Shown: in pieces, positions 47,217 to 59,878 of the stretch
Position numbering within the stretch: the stretch's first letter is position 1
Layout: every line of letters starts with the position of its first letter
Source: Patellaria atrata CBS 101060
Lineage: Eukaryota; Ascomycota; Dothideomycetes; Patellariales; Patellariaceae
Direction of reading: 5' to 3'
Assembly (NCBI GenBank): GCA_010093705.1
Contig: MU006091.1
Location: 1,292,702-1,356,701, forward strand
DNA length: 64,000 bases
Made by a program: the position numbers and the translations under genes
Notes under the pieces: model-generated
The model's database searches: none
The model's input: only the letters and a program-made list of their open reading frames with translations
What the model was told of the DNA's origin: nothing

Positions 47217-49291
47217 CAGTGCTTTTGAAAATATCGGAGACTCTGTGCCAGGGATTAACCTCCCCACCAAAACAGCCATAGTCGGTCAAAATACACGTTT
47301 TATAGACCATAAGGCTACTATATTAGTCGTAAATTTCAGATATAAATAGAATTTTAGTCATTTACTATAATATCTAGGTAAAAAAACCGCTTAATTAAGG
47401 CTATACTGGGGTAGTTACTTCGTTAAGGCCGTATCTTAGGTATAGAATGTTACGGCCACAGGACAAGCGAGGGAGAACACCGAGAGGTAGGGACATACTG
47501 TGGTAAAGTAGTACAAAACAAGGACACTAAGAGCATCGGAACGGAACAACTGACACGGAGATCACGTGATGTGCTTGGTGATTAGAAGCGCTTAGAGGTA
47601 TCGAGCATTGAGCAAGTCTGAGTAAGTAGAGTTTAGAGCTAGGAAGAAGGAATACTTAAGGACGCTCCTATATACGTATATTGAGATTCTTCGTAGTTCT
47701 TCTTACCAACATATCTTACTATAGATTGGATGTTACGGTCCTTGACTTAACTCTATCTTATCACGCTGTTTTTATACCGTATATCTTGTCTCTATTGTGA
47801 AAGCCCTTGAAGAGAAAGAGAGTTAAGGAGTCAGCAAGTTATATCGTTAACTTGAAGTGCAAACTTTTACACGATTTCCTATCAGTAGCGAGAACCTACC
47901 CTAGTGGTGAAATTGAGGGTCACGCAAGGTGGGCTGGATATCAGATGGTTGGGGACCAGGATAAGTGAGATGGTTGAGCAGGCAATACTATAAGATAGCA
48001 CAGGCACCCACTCCAGATAGTTGACAATCAATGAACACTCTTACCCTTCTATCTACTATCTTAGCTCATACCTATGTGTATTTAATCACCTAGAAGGAGG
48101 ATCACGTTAGTGTTAGATGGTGGAGCTGTTGGAGTATTGGTCCTACCGGCGACCAGGGCTAACGAGCTACTCGCTTATTTGGTATCAGCGTAACCAGGGT
48201 TACTAATCTGATACAGTACTAACTTATCTTTTAGTGCTTACTTTCGGTATCTGTATTTGCTGTTTTCTAAGACATAGATTTCATACTGTTCCGTCCGTTT
48301 TGGTGCACACCTGCAGTTGTTACAACGGGAGTCTACATTTATCAAGATAGAACAAGATAAGTCTAGAAACGCGCCAGGCTTCTCACTAACGTGATTAACC
48401 TCAAAGGTAGGTTCCGTTAATGATAGGAATGATGTGTGAATTGGCACTTCAAGTTGACGATACAACTTGCTGACTCCTTAACTTTGTGGTGCTGCTCGCA
48501 ATGAGACAAGACGTACTGTATGGAAACAGCGTGACAAGACAAAGTCAAGTTCTAAACCGTAACATCTAAATTTATTGGTAAGATATGTTGGTAAGAAGAA
48601 CTACAAAGAATCTAAATACATGCGTAAAGGAGCTTCCTTAAGTATTCCTTCCTTGAGTCCTATTTCGAGTGTTTGGACGTGTTGCACGTAGAAACCCTTC
48701 TGCGTCTACTGCGGCCAAACTCCCTTTTGGACGTGTTGGACGTAGAATTCCTTCTGCATCCACTGCGTCGAAATCACGTGATCTTCGTGTCACTGATTTT
48801 CCCCGTAGTTGTACCGTGTGATCCTTCTCCCTCCCCCACTTGTCAACTACATGCTTTTCATAACTTGTGGCCGTAACAGCAGTATATAACAGCTAGATAG
48901 ATCCACTCTTTTGAGAATCAAGCGATATATTCAGTGCACCTGCAGATCCAGTTTATCTAACAGTTAGTGAGAAGCCTTGCGCGTTTCTAGACTTGTCTTG
49001 TTCTGTCTTAATAAGTATAGACTCCCGTTGTAACATAGAACTACTTCGGATCGTAAAGTTACGCTTTGGCGATAAGCCCGTACGAATCGCTTTAAGGATT
49101 AATAATAGTACTACAGCTCAGCGCGTAGCCTAATCTAGTCTTATAATGTACTAACTAGAAGAAGAATACGAGGCATTTAAATTAATAGGACGTATGTTTT
49201 TCCTATCGTTTTCTAATATGGGCGTTTTGGTGGGGACGTAGGGACGGGGCTAATCCCCGGCACAGAGTCTCCGATATTTTGAAAAGCACTG
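47217..49291. mobile_element. Non-autonomous DNA transposon, TA-flanked (Tc1/mariner-like)
   Basis: Terminal inverted repeats of about 65-80 bp: left 47217-47281, right about 49211-49291, beginning CAGTGCTTTT and sharing AAAATATCGGAGACTCTG and CCCCACCAAAAC. Both ends abut TA (47215-47216 and 49292-49293), the target duplication of Tc1/mariner elements. The left repeat lacks about 11 bp present in the right one. No transposase frame is seen between them; the interior is filled with other repeats. TIR identity of roughly 90 percent apart from that gap suggests moderate age. The superfamily rests only on the TA duplication. Confidence 0.75.
47448..48878. mobile_element. LTR-retroelement-like fossil in inverted arrangement
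   Basis: Two arms of about 413 and 435 bp (47448-47860 and 48444-48878) are diverged inverted copies, each beginning TGTTACGGCCACA at its outer end, in the style of an LTR terminus. They lie inside the TA-flanked DNA element. The interior next to the right arm contains a short segment related to another at 48965-49036 in opposite orientation. No intact coding region; the element is clearly broken and rearranged, probably old. Long-arm foldback DNA element is the alternative. Confidence 0.5.
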
Positions 49292-49493
49292 TATTAGAGC
49301 ATCCCACTAATTCTCTCCCAACTATTGGTCAGAGCTGGGAAAGCTTGATCGAATCGACCTTCTACTAAGATATCACTCCAAACCCCGTGCCACACACACT
49401 TTCCATCTCTTTATCTGTCTACACTCCTTCTTACCGTCAGCATCTCGCTACAGTAGTAGGTAAGGAGGCAGCTCACGAGGAGATGGCTGCGTC

Positions 49494-50927
49494 ATGATAC
49501 TGACACCACTGCTGAAAAGATCAGCTAAAGGGCTATCATGGAAGAGCCTTTGCTTTTTTTCTTCGACCACATCGAGGAGAGAGATTCGCGATGTCGCAGA
49601 GTTGCCAGAACGATTACATCCGGAATATCACGGTGAGCGCAAATCTATACATTTATCAAGCTTCTCATCTTCATGACGGTCGGACATGCTTTATGCGCTG
49701 CCTCAAAACTAACGCCATCGACTACCAGATACGAAGCACCTCGAACTTCTTTGCCTCCACTGGCCCTGTCCTCCCCGCAACGTTCTCATCACAAAAAAGA
49801 ACAGCGATCCCTCCATAACCAAATCCCTCGTCGAACTAGCCCATCACATCCATACGACATACCCCCATGTCAATCTAATCCTCGAGCCTCATGCCGCCGA
49901 AGAAGTCCACGAGCAGCTCTGCTTCCCCGTTTACTCCTCCCCAACACCCCGACATGAAGCACCGCCAGTGCTCCGGAACAAAGTCGACCTGATCGCCACG
50001 CTAGGTGGCGACGGCACCATCCTCCACGCCTCCTCCCTCTTCGCAACGGCGAAGCGTGTCCCACCCATCCTCTCTTTCAGCATGGGCACACTTGGCTTCC
50101 TCGGCGAGTGGAAGTTCAAAGAATACAAGCGCGCCTTCCGCGAGGTATACATGTCCGGCGCGGGAGTCCGGTACGGCAGTTCCCTATTCGAGGAAGACCA
50201 GCCGGCCGCCCCATGCCCAGACGCTCCCAAAGAAAGCATCGCAAAGGATCCCTGCGACTCGAGTGCGCACATCCATCCATCAACTCCCATGGGCTGGTCC
50301 TCCATCCGCGGCATGTCCATGGGCAACGGACGCGGGGCACGGATTCTTCTCCGCAACCGACTCAAAGTCCAAATCGTGTCCCCCAGTTCTCGTAACCCCC
50401 CTCCCCCCATCCATGCCATGAACGAAGTGATCCTCCACCGTGGCGCCGACCCGCATCTAGCCATCGTCGAGGTCTTCGTCGGCGGACGCTTCCTCACCGA
50501 AGCCGTAGCCGACGGCATCATCGTCTCCACCCCCACGGGCAGCACAGCCTACAGCCTCAGCTCCGGCGGCAGCATCGTGCATCCGCTCGTCTCCTCCCTC
50601 TTGCTTACACCCGTCTGCCCGCGGAGCTTGAGTTTCCGCCCGCTGGTCCTTCCCGCCAACACGCCGATCACGTTACGGCTGAGCGAGAAGAACAGAGGCA
50701 GAGAAGTCGACGTGAGTATCGATGGTGTCAAGAGCAGCGTCGCCGTTGGTGTTGGCATGGAGGTCAGGGTCTGGGGCGAGGATATCAGGAATCGGGAAGG
50801 CGTGTGGTGCGGTGGCGTCCCGAGTATCGTGCGGGGACGCGAGAACGGAGCCGGCGGTGAGGATCATTGGGTGGGCGGCTTGAACGGGTTACTGAAGTTT
50901 AACTACCCCTTTGGCGAGGAGACGTAG
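49494..50927 (+). CDS. POS5: Mitochondrial NADH/NAD kinase (Pos5-like)
   Basis: Two exons, 49494-49632 and 49729-50927, give 445 aa; the 96-nt intron has a CTAAC branch site. The first 30 residues (MILTPLLKRSAKGLSWKSLC...) are basic and hydroxylated, a likely mitochondrial presequence. WPCPPRNVLITKK opens the kinase domain, followed by GGDGT at about residue 139 (catalytic and phosphate-binding), FSMGTLGFL, the NEV substrate segment and TPTGSTAYSLSSGGSIVHP. Pos5 phosphorylates NADH/NAD to supply mitochondrial NADPH. A proline-rich insert and glycine-rich stretches lengthen the protein compared with yeast. GC3 is high. Confidence 0.93.
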
Positions 50928-51416
50928 GTAAGAGTCGAAACAGTCAGTTGGAGCCTTACGAGTTATGGGAAATTCCTGGTAATATTGGGTTGGTATTCTA
51001 ACGTTGACTTGGAGTATGAGATGGGAACAAATATCCTTTTTTTTTTTTTGGCCAAAGTTAATACCCATTGATCCATTACCCAAAATCTCATATTAGGGCT
51101 GGCCAGATATAAGCGAGCCATCAGATACGGACGGTTACAAATACCGTAAAGTACAATAGAAGCACGTAGCGAAATTCCGAGCGTAAATTGTAACTGGATC
51201 GATGAAGACGCAGAACACCAAATCTACCCTTCATATATACACGAAAAACCCAAACCCTCCAAACCCCCAAAGTCTCAACTCCCATCCCTCTAAAAAAAAA
51301 TTAAAAATTAAATAAATCGCCGCCTCCAAAAATCTCTCCCTTACCCTTTTATCTTCCCCTACTCCCCACTCCCCATCCCCTCTCACCTAAGAACACGGCC
51401 AAGCCCACAACCAAAC
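50928..51416. other. Convergent intergenic region
   Basis: 3' flanks of the NAD kinase and the transporter, with a T run near 51032 and A runs near 51293. Nothing else seen. Confidence 0.5.
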
Positions 51417-53296
51417 CTACCCCAACCCCCTCAACCGCCCCGTCGCAAAAGCCGCACCACCCGCCGCACACGCCCCAATAAAAAGACAAACAGCAATAGC
51501 ATTGGGACCCTCAGTCCCATGATGCTCCCCGGGCGCGACCTCCTTCGCCAACTCCGGGCTCTTCCCGGGCTCGAGGATACTAAAGACGGCCCACGAAATC
51601 GCGGTGCCGACGAACTGCGGGAGCGTGCAGTAGAGGTTCAGGATGCCGAGGTAGATGCCTGAGGTCTCGCCCGCAGAACCTGAGTCGGGGGAGGGGGAGG
51701 GTTGGAGGGGTTTGAGTTCGATGGAGGGGCGGGAGAGGGAGGCGCTGCGACGGTGGGGGTCTGTGGATGGGGTCGAGGAGGAGGGGACGTTGCTGAGGCG
51801 GTTTATTTCCATGCCCATGAAGGTCCAGGGGGCCCAGCAGCCTAGGGCCCAAGGGCTAGTGTCGTTAGTATATGGTCTGGCTCAAGTGTTCTTTTTTTTT
51901 TTTTGGGTGGGGGGAAGGGGGTTGCTTACATCCCGCATAGGGCGACTAGGATGGTAGCAGAGCGCAAGGACCGGACGAAGGGGGCTAGGATCATTGAGAA
52001 CGCGAAGACGAGGTGGGATAGCTGCCATGCGGTGAGGAGGGAGGGTTTGTATTTCTCCAGTTCGATAAGGAAGGAAGCGATGCTGGAGGGGGGCCGCGGG
52101 GTGAAGGCTGGTTTCTCCTCGTCGGGGGATTTGATGAGCCAGGGGAAGACGACGGAGCCGATGCATGTTACGATGGAGAAGACGATGAGGGAGGTGCTAC
52201 CTATGCGACCGATTTGACCAAGGGTGTCGGGGGAGTTACGGGTCTCTGCTGGAGCATCGTAGCGCATGTAGATCTCGCCGATCCAGGTGGTGCTATAGAA
52301 TAGGAATGGAAACCAGCCTGGCGATGTTAGTAGTGGTCATGATTATGCGCATATGTCTTACCTATCCAACACCAAAACTGTGTCCAGCAAATGATAGATA
52401 TTCGCGGTGGGAGATTGGTAGCAGTCTTAAAGATCTGGTTGAGGACGAACATGGCGCCCTGAGACCCATCATTCTCCTTACTATTATATGTCAGAACCAA
52501 TAGGGCTGCAATGAGTTCCTTTCAACTCACCCGTCAGATATCAGAATCCGCTCTGTGACCGCCCAAGAGGTGATACCAATGGTCATACACAAAGTCAACG
52601 CCGCAACTGCCGTCAATTGCTTGAACTGTGTATCCCCTAGCATGGTGCCAAAGAAGATTCTCAAATCCACAGCACCAGCGCCGTATCCGACAAGCGATCC
52701 GGCCGCAATCATCCTCGTAGCCCAAGCCGAACCCAACTGCTGCTTCGGTATCGGCAGCGTATCCACAACGAGACTTCGGCATGAAGCTTGGACCGCATTA
52801 ATCGCAAAATCGACTCCATAGATGCTCAAAACTGCCAGAGCAATTGTGATCTCCCTTTTCGCCTCTTCTTCAGTTACGAAATGTCCCACAATCTCCTTCG
52901 TCCATCCCAGTATCAGTAAGCACGCGCTCACGATCACGGTACCGATCACCATAAACGGTCTTCTTCTTCCCCACGGGGACCGCGATCGATCGGCCACAAC
53001 GCCAACTATAGGTTGCATTATAAGACCCGAGAGAGGCCCCGCGATCCAGACGAGTGAGATGCCGGATTTGGTAAGGCCGAGTTGGAGGAGGTAGGGTGTG
53101 CAGTATGTCATTTCGATACCCCAGGTGAATCTATGATACACACAAGATTAGCAGAGAGCTTACGAGGGATAATTGTTAGAAGGTTTGGGGAGCATTACTG
53201 TAACCCTATTAAACTGCACGTCAGGAGAGCCATTTGCATGGACTCGGTGGAGCCCTTAATGGAGGCTGTACCACCCCATTGAGCCGGTTGACCCAT
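51417..53296 (-). CDS. Sucrose/GPH-type sugar transporter (SUT/SLC45-like)
   Basis: Five exons on the minus strand (53296-53199, 53130-52531, 52480-52362, 52317-51930, 51855-51417) give 547 aa with all phases consistent. GLQFTWGIEMTYCTPYLLQLG and WIAGPLSGLIMQPIVGVVADR are typical of the first segments of glycoside-pentoside-hexuronide symporters, and SPWGRRRPF is their loop 2-3 motif. FWCWIGWFPFLFYSTTWIG marks segment 7. Fungal homologues import sucrose or other alpha-glucosides with protons. A serine-rich loop lies near residue 430. Substrate is inferred from family only. Confidence 0.9.
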
Positions 53297-54741
53297 TGTG
53301 ATATCTTTTCCCTCGCTCCTTTCCTCCCTAAGTGTTTATATTACCCCCTCTTGCGTCTTCCACGACGACCTCCGATCCCTGACCCACGAAGCTCAATACA
53401 ACCCTAGCACCGAAAATCGTAAGAGTTGAAGATAAGAATGCGCCTATGGAGGCCGTATAACGTCTATGTCTCCACCCTAAACATCGGGAAGTCACAAATC
53501 GTTTGGTCGTATCAAAGATATCGTGCCGTGATATACGGAATAGTTACGAAGGGAGTCAAAATGTCACTCAGGGACTCCAGAGAAGACCTCAATCACAGCT
53601 CAAGTAGCCACAAATTGTCCAGATCTCTCGTATCCACCGCCACTCAGGTACGAAATACAAAAAGCAGAAGCTAAACGCAACCAAAAAGCAAAAGAAGACG
53701 CCGGTGACGCCTTAAATAGGAGATTTTGTGTATAGTTCAACGCATAACGGGGGTATTGGATACATTGACGATTACTTTTTTAAGCACGGGCCACGCCGGT
53801 GTTCCTGCGCGTAGATCACAGGGGGTTGGAGATAAGCTTCGCGTCTGTCGGATATGAGAGACGACGTCAACTTTCAGATTGATATTGACTGTATTTCTAC
53901 AGTGATATAGTCTCGAAAGCTCTAGACATTACTTCTTTATCAAAATACTCTCTACACAATCGATCCCGAATGATATATCGGAGAACCGAGCCAACAGCTC
54001 AGAGCTCTACCTCAAATTCTCTCAGACCTGACACTCTCTATGGCCCTTCATACCTGACAGCTCCTTGAAATAACTTACAAAACGGCAAGACCTGGCTGTC
54101 AACTTGTTCAGAACAGGGTATCGAAACGCTTCAGTGAGACGATAATTCATGTATCGAGTCAGGCTAAGAACCCGTATTACGTATAATCCTCGCTGGTTAT
54201 ATTTTATCATGCAACAAAACGCGCGTCCGGTGGTGTATTTGTCTTGGTTACTCCCCCAAGTCTTTTTTCTAACGTCGTATCGGACTTCTTGCACTTGGCA
54301 TTTGTCATCGTGATGTTTCGGTAAGGGGAAACGATGTATGTAGCATTATAGCAAAGGTAGCGGACGAGTGGATGTGTGGGATGAGGTGATTCAACTCAAT
54401 GATTGCGACTAAGATGCAACCAGAAGGAAAGGAGTGGCGGAAAAGGGATGTATACGGACACCGCACTTTGAAGAAGTACGAAATAGTTAGGGATGCTCTA
54501 GAGTTTTGACTTAACTATACGAACGAACGTGCAAAATCGATGCTACACTGAACAAATATCCTCCAGGGTATCTCCCAACAACCGTCCACAGGCGCGTCCC
54601 AATCGAAATAGACGCGCCGCATATGCTTCTCAATTCTATCCTCCTATACCAATACCCTGGAATGCTTTTATAACAGAATATAGATGGGAACGCTCACAAA
54701 TGCTGGATAAAAATAACGTAACGGAAAGTGAAGCATAAAAA
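53297..54741. other. Intergenic
   Basis: 1.4 kb with only short frames, including the transporter promoter. No RNA gene or repeat recognised. Confidence 0.5.
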
Positions 54742-57513
54742 TCACATCAGTACACACTCCCTATCTGGCGCCTTATGGTGGTGATGATGGGCCTCCTTCT
54801 CTTTCCCGTGACTCCGACCGCCAAGCCGTTCTTTGACCTTCTTCGACTTCGATCTCCCAAGTCCTGTGGCCTTTTCTTTCTCCTTGTTGTCGGTCGAGTG
54901 GACTCCAGAAACATGGACTTCCGGTGTTGATGTGTCCCCGGTCGTCAATCGGTCCCGACTGATCATACCTCCTAGCTTTGCAATAGAGAAGCCATGTCCC
55001 GTCTCTCCGCTCGCCGGTCTACTCTTCTTCCCGGATGGGCCAGACTTCGAGCTACGCCTGCTGTTCGGAATAAGCCCTGGACTGGTCTCCTCAGCTGGTG
55101 TTGTAGGGTCATTCTGGACGCTACTCAGTAAACTTTGATCGTCGAAGGTAACACTGGTACGACGATCACCATCGATGCCGGATGCGGCCGAAATGCTAGA
55201 TCGACTGTTACGTTGTTGATCGAGGCTGAGGCGGGAAAAGTCGATGCTATTGTTGCCGGAGCAAGTTTTGGAGTCGGGAACAGGAGAAGGGTCACAGGAG
55301 GGTTGATCAATCATGATGAGCATCTCAGAGGAAGGGTTTTCAGTTGGCGATTCGGGCGTCCCTACCAATGTGACGTCAGTTTTGGAGGTTGCCGTGGAGG
55401 TAGTTGTTGAAGCGAGATCATTTTTAGAAGGATTTGCACTGATGGAGTCAACTGTACCGTCCGCCGAGGCCGTGCTTTGCTTATCGGGGTCCCAATCGAT
55501 AGGTTGCACTTGGTAGAATAGGAGGTACGGAGATTCTTCCTTCATTGCATCGTAGATGTTAACGTAAACGACACGCTCCTTTGCGAGATCATCTAGACGC
55601 ATCCACGATTCGTTCGAGGCACTCAAGGGACTCCGCCCAGAGTCATCTGCTACCGGCCCATGGTTCGTTCCAGCAATTGGACATCGCACTAGAGCTATGT
55701 AGTGACCCGAGTTCGTCGAATTGCCGCGATGGCACACGACCGACTGCAATGAGAGCTTAAAATTGCCATATATCGGCCCATCTTCTTTCATCTGTTCATC
55801 GGAGATAAAATGTGGTAGTCCTATCTCTAGGGGGATATCAATGTACGCATTGTTTTTCTTAGATGTCCCATCTGGGAGCATGGAATATCGTTTCAGGCAA
55901 ATTCCTAGCATAGGGCGTGTTTCCGTGAAATGTGCTGCGACTTGGAGGTCATTCGTAGGAGCATTGTCGGTATACCATGCTGGGTGTGTCATTCAGTATG
56001 ATACATATGTAACATTTACTAGTAGACTTGCTCACTTACGGATAAGACTGAAGAATTGCCAGGCCGGCATCAAAACTTCCCTGCGTAATGAATTCGCTCG
56101 AGTACGCCCACTCATTATTGAAACATTATCCATTGATCTCTTCTCATCTGTGAGAACATGCCTTTGACTGAATATGCTATCCGCTCTTGTTCGGCCCGTA
56201 AGAGGTCTGTGTGTTGATATCGGAGTGCCAATAGGTGTCAATGCAGAAGGAGAATCAGGCGTCATGGGGACTTCTACAGTCTCAACGTAAATTGAGCTGT
56301 TCTTAGCTTTATCCACTGGTCCAGCGTGCTGCATGGTATTCCTCCGAGCTAGATAACGTTTCACTTCAATTTTATTATTAAAGTAAGTTTCAAGACAATC
56401 TTCCAGCTTGATCATGTCGTTCCCTTCACTTGGCTCCGCGGGTATCGCAACTTCTAGTAGCCTCTCGTTAACGAACTTATGATCATCTGCGGCATCTTCT
56501 TTCCCGGTATGATAAATGTCCATTTTTAGAGTTAGTAAGGGCAACTCTAGCGTCCCGGTTATGAAAGTGAACGCCTCTGACACATCTTGTTGGTGGAGCA
56601 TTTCAGCATCCTCCCAACCACAACTTGAAAGTGCTTCTTGGATATGCTTCACCTATTGGACGATTAGCCCCCAGCCCCCTATCATTAATTTTTACTTACA
56701 ATGTCTACCGGGATAAGTCTGCCTGTCCGTTCTAAGTTCACCCACAGTCGTAGAAGCGCTGCTAGCCGTTTCCGTGGTTCATCGGGGAAGTTATCGAACA
56801 GTATAGCCTCAAAGCTATCAAGTCTCGCAAACATTGCGAACAGTAGAGCGTCAAGGTAGCATGTGACATTGCCCCGGTTTTCTGCGCCCAGAAGTATGAC
56901 CTTCGGATCATATTCTCTGATGATCCCCTCCACCGAGTCCTGGAATAGTATCAAGAGATCTACAGCTCCGGTACTCTTTCCTTGAGTGCCATTGAATCGA
57001 AGTGCGTATGCGATGTGTTCGTCCTTGAAATGGGTTATGCCGAGAGCGGTCAATCTTGCATTTGCTGCTTTGATCTATCGTTGGGAAGTTGAGCTAAAAC
57101 TCAGGATTCATGATCGATTGTTCTGACCTTCTTCTCTTCCTCTTTGTCTGTCTTCTTTTTCACTTCCTCCGGAATGAAAATATCGTACAGATCCGTGGAG
57201 ACGTTTCGGGGCTACAAATTCAATTGACATGTCAGTACTGTACTAATGGCCATCCCAACATCTAGGGGCGCACTCAAGGAAAGAAAAAAAGGTAAAGGAT
57301 ATAGACAATGGTTGAGAGGAACTGAAATGGGAAGTTTTGATGACCTTATATAAACCCTATTGTCATATCATAGCTAGAGAGAGTAGGTATATTGAGGAGT
57401 AGCCGTAGACTTGTGAACAAACACTATTTAAGATGGTATGGTAACATTACCTTACTCCGATTCCTCTTATGATTTTTGTCTCGCCGACTGAGAAATCTGG
57501 ACATGCCACTCAT
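54742..57513 (-). CDS. Ubiquitin-specific protease with C-terminal CaaX box
   Basis: Five exons on the minus strand (57513-57451, 57211-57128, 57074-56700, 56652-56040, 55979-54742) give 790 aa. The Cys box ENRGNVTCYLDALLFAMF places the nucleophile near residue 121 and the His box NSTNSGHYIAL places the base near residue 471, followed by ESWMRLDD and YLLFYQVQ, so the USP catalytic core looks complete, though with Val-Thr-Cys in place of the common Asn-Thr-Cys. A linker with TPDSPSALTPIGTP interrupts the core. The 300-residue tail is serine/lysine-rich, has a five-histidine run, and ends CVLM, a farnesylation-type CaaX box. The N-terminus is very basic. Prenylation would tether it to membranes. 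Confidence 0.9.
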
Positions 57514-58048
57514 CTTGTATACTATGCGATGCTACTGTTACAAATAGCAAAGAATGGTCTGATCTAATCTTAACATAATAGCAATGGTGGTTATTTTTTT
57601 GGGCGGACGATTGGCGGGGCAGGCAACCCTATAACGGGCACCTTGGTCGCGAATGATGCTGCCTTGCGGACATTGATGCGTCGTCAGCAATTTTGAAACT
57701 TCCGGTCGAAAAGTCTAAGAGCTTTCAACGCCGACTCATCGTTATTTTGGGTTTTGTTGGTCTGTTCGGGGTGATGGAGTTTGCAGAATCCAGAACGATG
57801 ATGTTTCTGCAAAAGGTGACAGGGTGAGTATATCTAGTCCCGACTCTAAGGATTCAAGGAGCCCGAGGGGAGCGTCTACCCACCGCGGAGCCGTAAGAGT
57901 CTTAGGGGATTTCTCTTGTGCATCGTACACACTTTACCCGACCACGCTAGCGAAAGAAACTCCAGATTCTGGAAGCCCCATCAGCAACCTTGACACGGCA
58001 TTGACTTCCAGCTTCATCGCGAACTCCCATCGTTAGTCTGCTAGTTCA
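57514..58048. promoter_or_regulatory. Divergent intergenic region, USP/uL5m
   Basis: 535 bp between the start codons of the minus-strand protease and the plus-strand mitochondrial ribosomal gene. Short frames on both strands at 57742-58036 are not supported as genes. Confidence 0.4.
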
Positions 58049-59197
58049 ATGGTTCTCTATGAGCTGCGCACCGGAGCGCCCGCAATTCTAAGACGCGATG
58101 CGCAGGCCCTTTTTCAGAGTACCAGGACATGTTGTCGTCGATACGCATCGAGCACAGCGACCGAGGAATTAGAACAAACATCATCGTTCTCCACACCTGA
58201 TCCATCCGAGGACATTATCAAAAACTATGATCCGATAGCGAGAAGTAGGAAGAGGAGCGTACAACTCCCGCCCAGTAGGTATGTAGCCACCGTACAGACG
58301 AAATCATATTCCATCCAACCTTTACTAACAAGTACAGATATCAATTCCGGCCTCCAAAATACTACCGCGGTCCTTTACATCCACATCAACCTCCGCACCC
58401 TTCAGATCCATCCTCCCGCGAGTTTATCCCAGGACCCTTCACTCTCCCACGCCTTGAGCAAACATACGAGAGCACAATAGCGCCAGACCTCATGACCCTC
58501 ACATACACTCATTTTCCACCAGGTTATAGAGCTCCAGAAAAGTCGGAACGATTGAGGACATGGAGAGGGGATTCCCCGTATTTCAAGAATAGACCCTTAC
58601 GTGGACCTAGGGGTGGTGATGCTCTACGGTTACTTAGAAAACCCATCACTTTCCGCAATATTCCCCGTATTACTGGGGTGACTATTCATTCCATGGTCAA
58701 AGAAGCAAAAGAAGATAGTGCATATCTACATGTTGCGGGTATGGTGATGCAGGCAATTTCGAATGTCAAAGTTAAAACGCACGTAGCAAAAAGTTCGGTA
58801 GCACAATGGGGTCTCCGTGAGGGGAAGTATATATCGGCTACAGCTCACCTCAAACAAGAGGACGCGTTTCACTTCCTCAGCAAGTGTGTAGATGTAGTTT
58901 TACCCCGAATCAAGGATTGGAAGGGTCTGAAGGGAAGCACGGGTGACAGCAGCGGTAATCTCAATTTTGGTCTAACCCCGGAAGCTGTTGCTTTGTTCCC
59001 GGAGATCGAAATCAATTATGACATGTAAGTACACCCGACATATTCTTTAACACAGTACTCACTCATATATCAGGTATCCACCGAAAATGATTCCTGGTTG
59101 CAATATCATCATCCACACCACAGCAAGGACTGATCGGGATGCTAGGCTGCTGATTCGCGCCATCGGTTTTCCATTTTACGGGAAACTCGTAGATTAG
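58049..59197 (+). CDS. MRPL7: Mitochondrial ribosomal protein uL5m (Mrpl7)
   Basis: Three exons, 58049-58278, 58338-59024 and 59074-59197, give 346 aa. The N-terminus is arginine-rich with alanines and serines, a likely mitochondrial presequence. The ribosomal L5 fold is recognisable from KPITFRNIPRITGVTIHSMVKEAKED through AHLKQEDAFHFLSKCVDVVLPRIKDW to FGLTPEAVALFPEIEINYD and a C-terminal IIIHTTARTDRDARLLIRAIGFPF. It belongs in the central protuberance of the mitochondrial large subunit. The length is that of fungal Mrpl7, longer than bacterial L5 because of the proline-rich N-terminal extension. Confidence 0.93.
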
Positions 59198-59878
59198 TGT
59201 AACCTATAGATCATTGTACCATAAGGTAGAGAGCTGATGTAACTGAAGTCAAAATAGCATATTCGGGGGTTTACAATCTGGATATGGATTAATAAGAATA
59301 CATTACCCACTTCGTTAGTATCTTACTACTACCTTAGGTTACTCCATAGTACCTTCCATTATGCCTTGGTGTTTTGTGATGAGCCACTACCTTATCCAAA
59401 CTATCCCTTCCATTACCTATGCAATTGACCAAATGACTACCTACAGCCGTTGGGGAAGGAGAGTCTGACACTCTGGGTGGGAATATGCCCTAAACCCGAT
59501 CAAGGTTCAATTTGCATCACGTGACAGCGCATTTATCGATCGGCCCTACTCGAAAGGCTGGAAATCGGACAGTTATCCTTTCGGTCTGGTGTTATATTGT
59601 TTGCAGTTCGATTTCATCGTGAACATTATTCTTTTCTTCATTAACGTTCGTTTTAACAACTATATCTTTCCCGTAAACATTATTTGCGTGCGGTGGCAAA
59701 TTGGGTCGATCGAATTTACGCGTTTGAAGAGGGATAGTCGCGATAGGGGCTCGTGCTTGTAAGAACTCCCGCACCTCAACGTGAGTCTCCTCCTTCTTTC
59801 TTCTCCCCTCGTATACCAAACATTGTCACACAATTCCCCCTCTATATTCTCATACATATTGTGTGTGTATTAGTAGAT
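59198..59878. other. Intergenic
   Basis: Promoter region of RAD16 and 3' flank of uL5m; nothing else seen. Confidence 0.5.

Noticed and set aside
57742-58036. Overlapping frames in the USP/uL5m intergenic region
   Set aside because: Short, mirror-image frames on both strands without a recognisable product.
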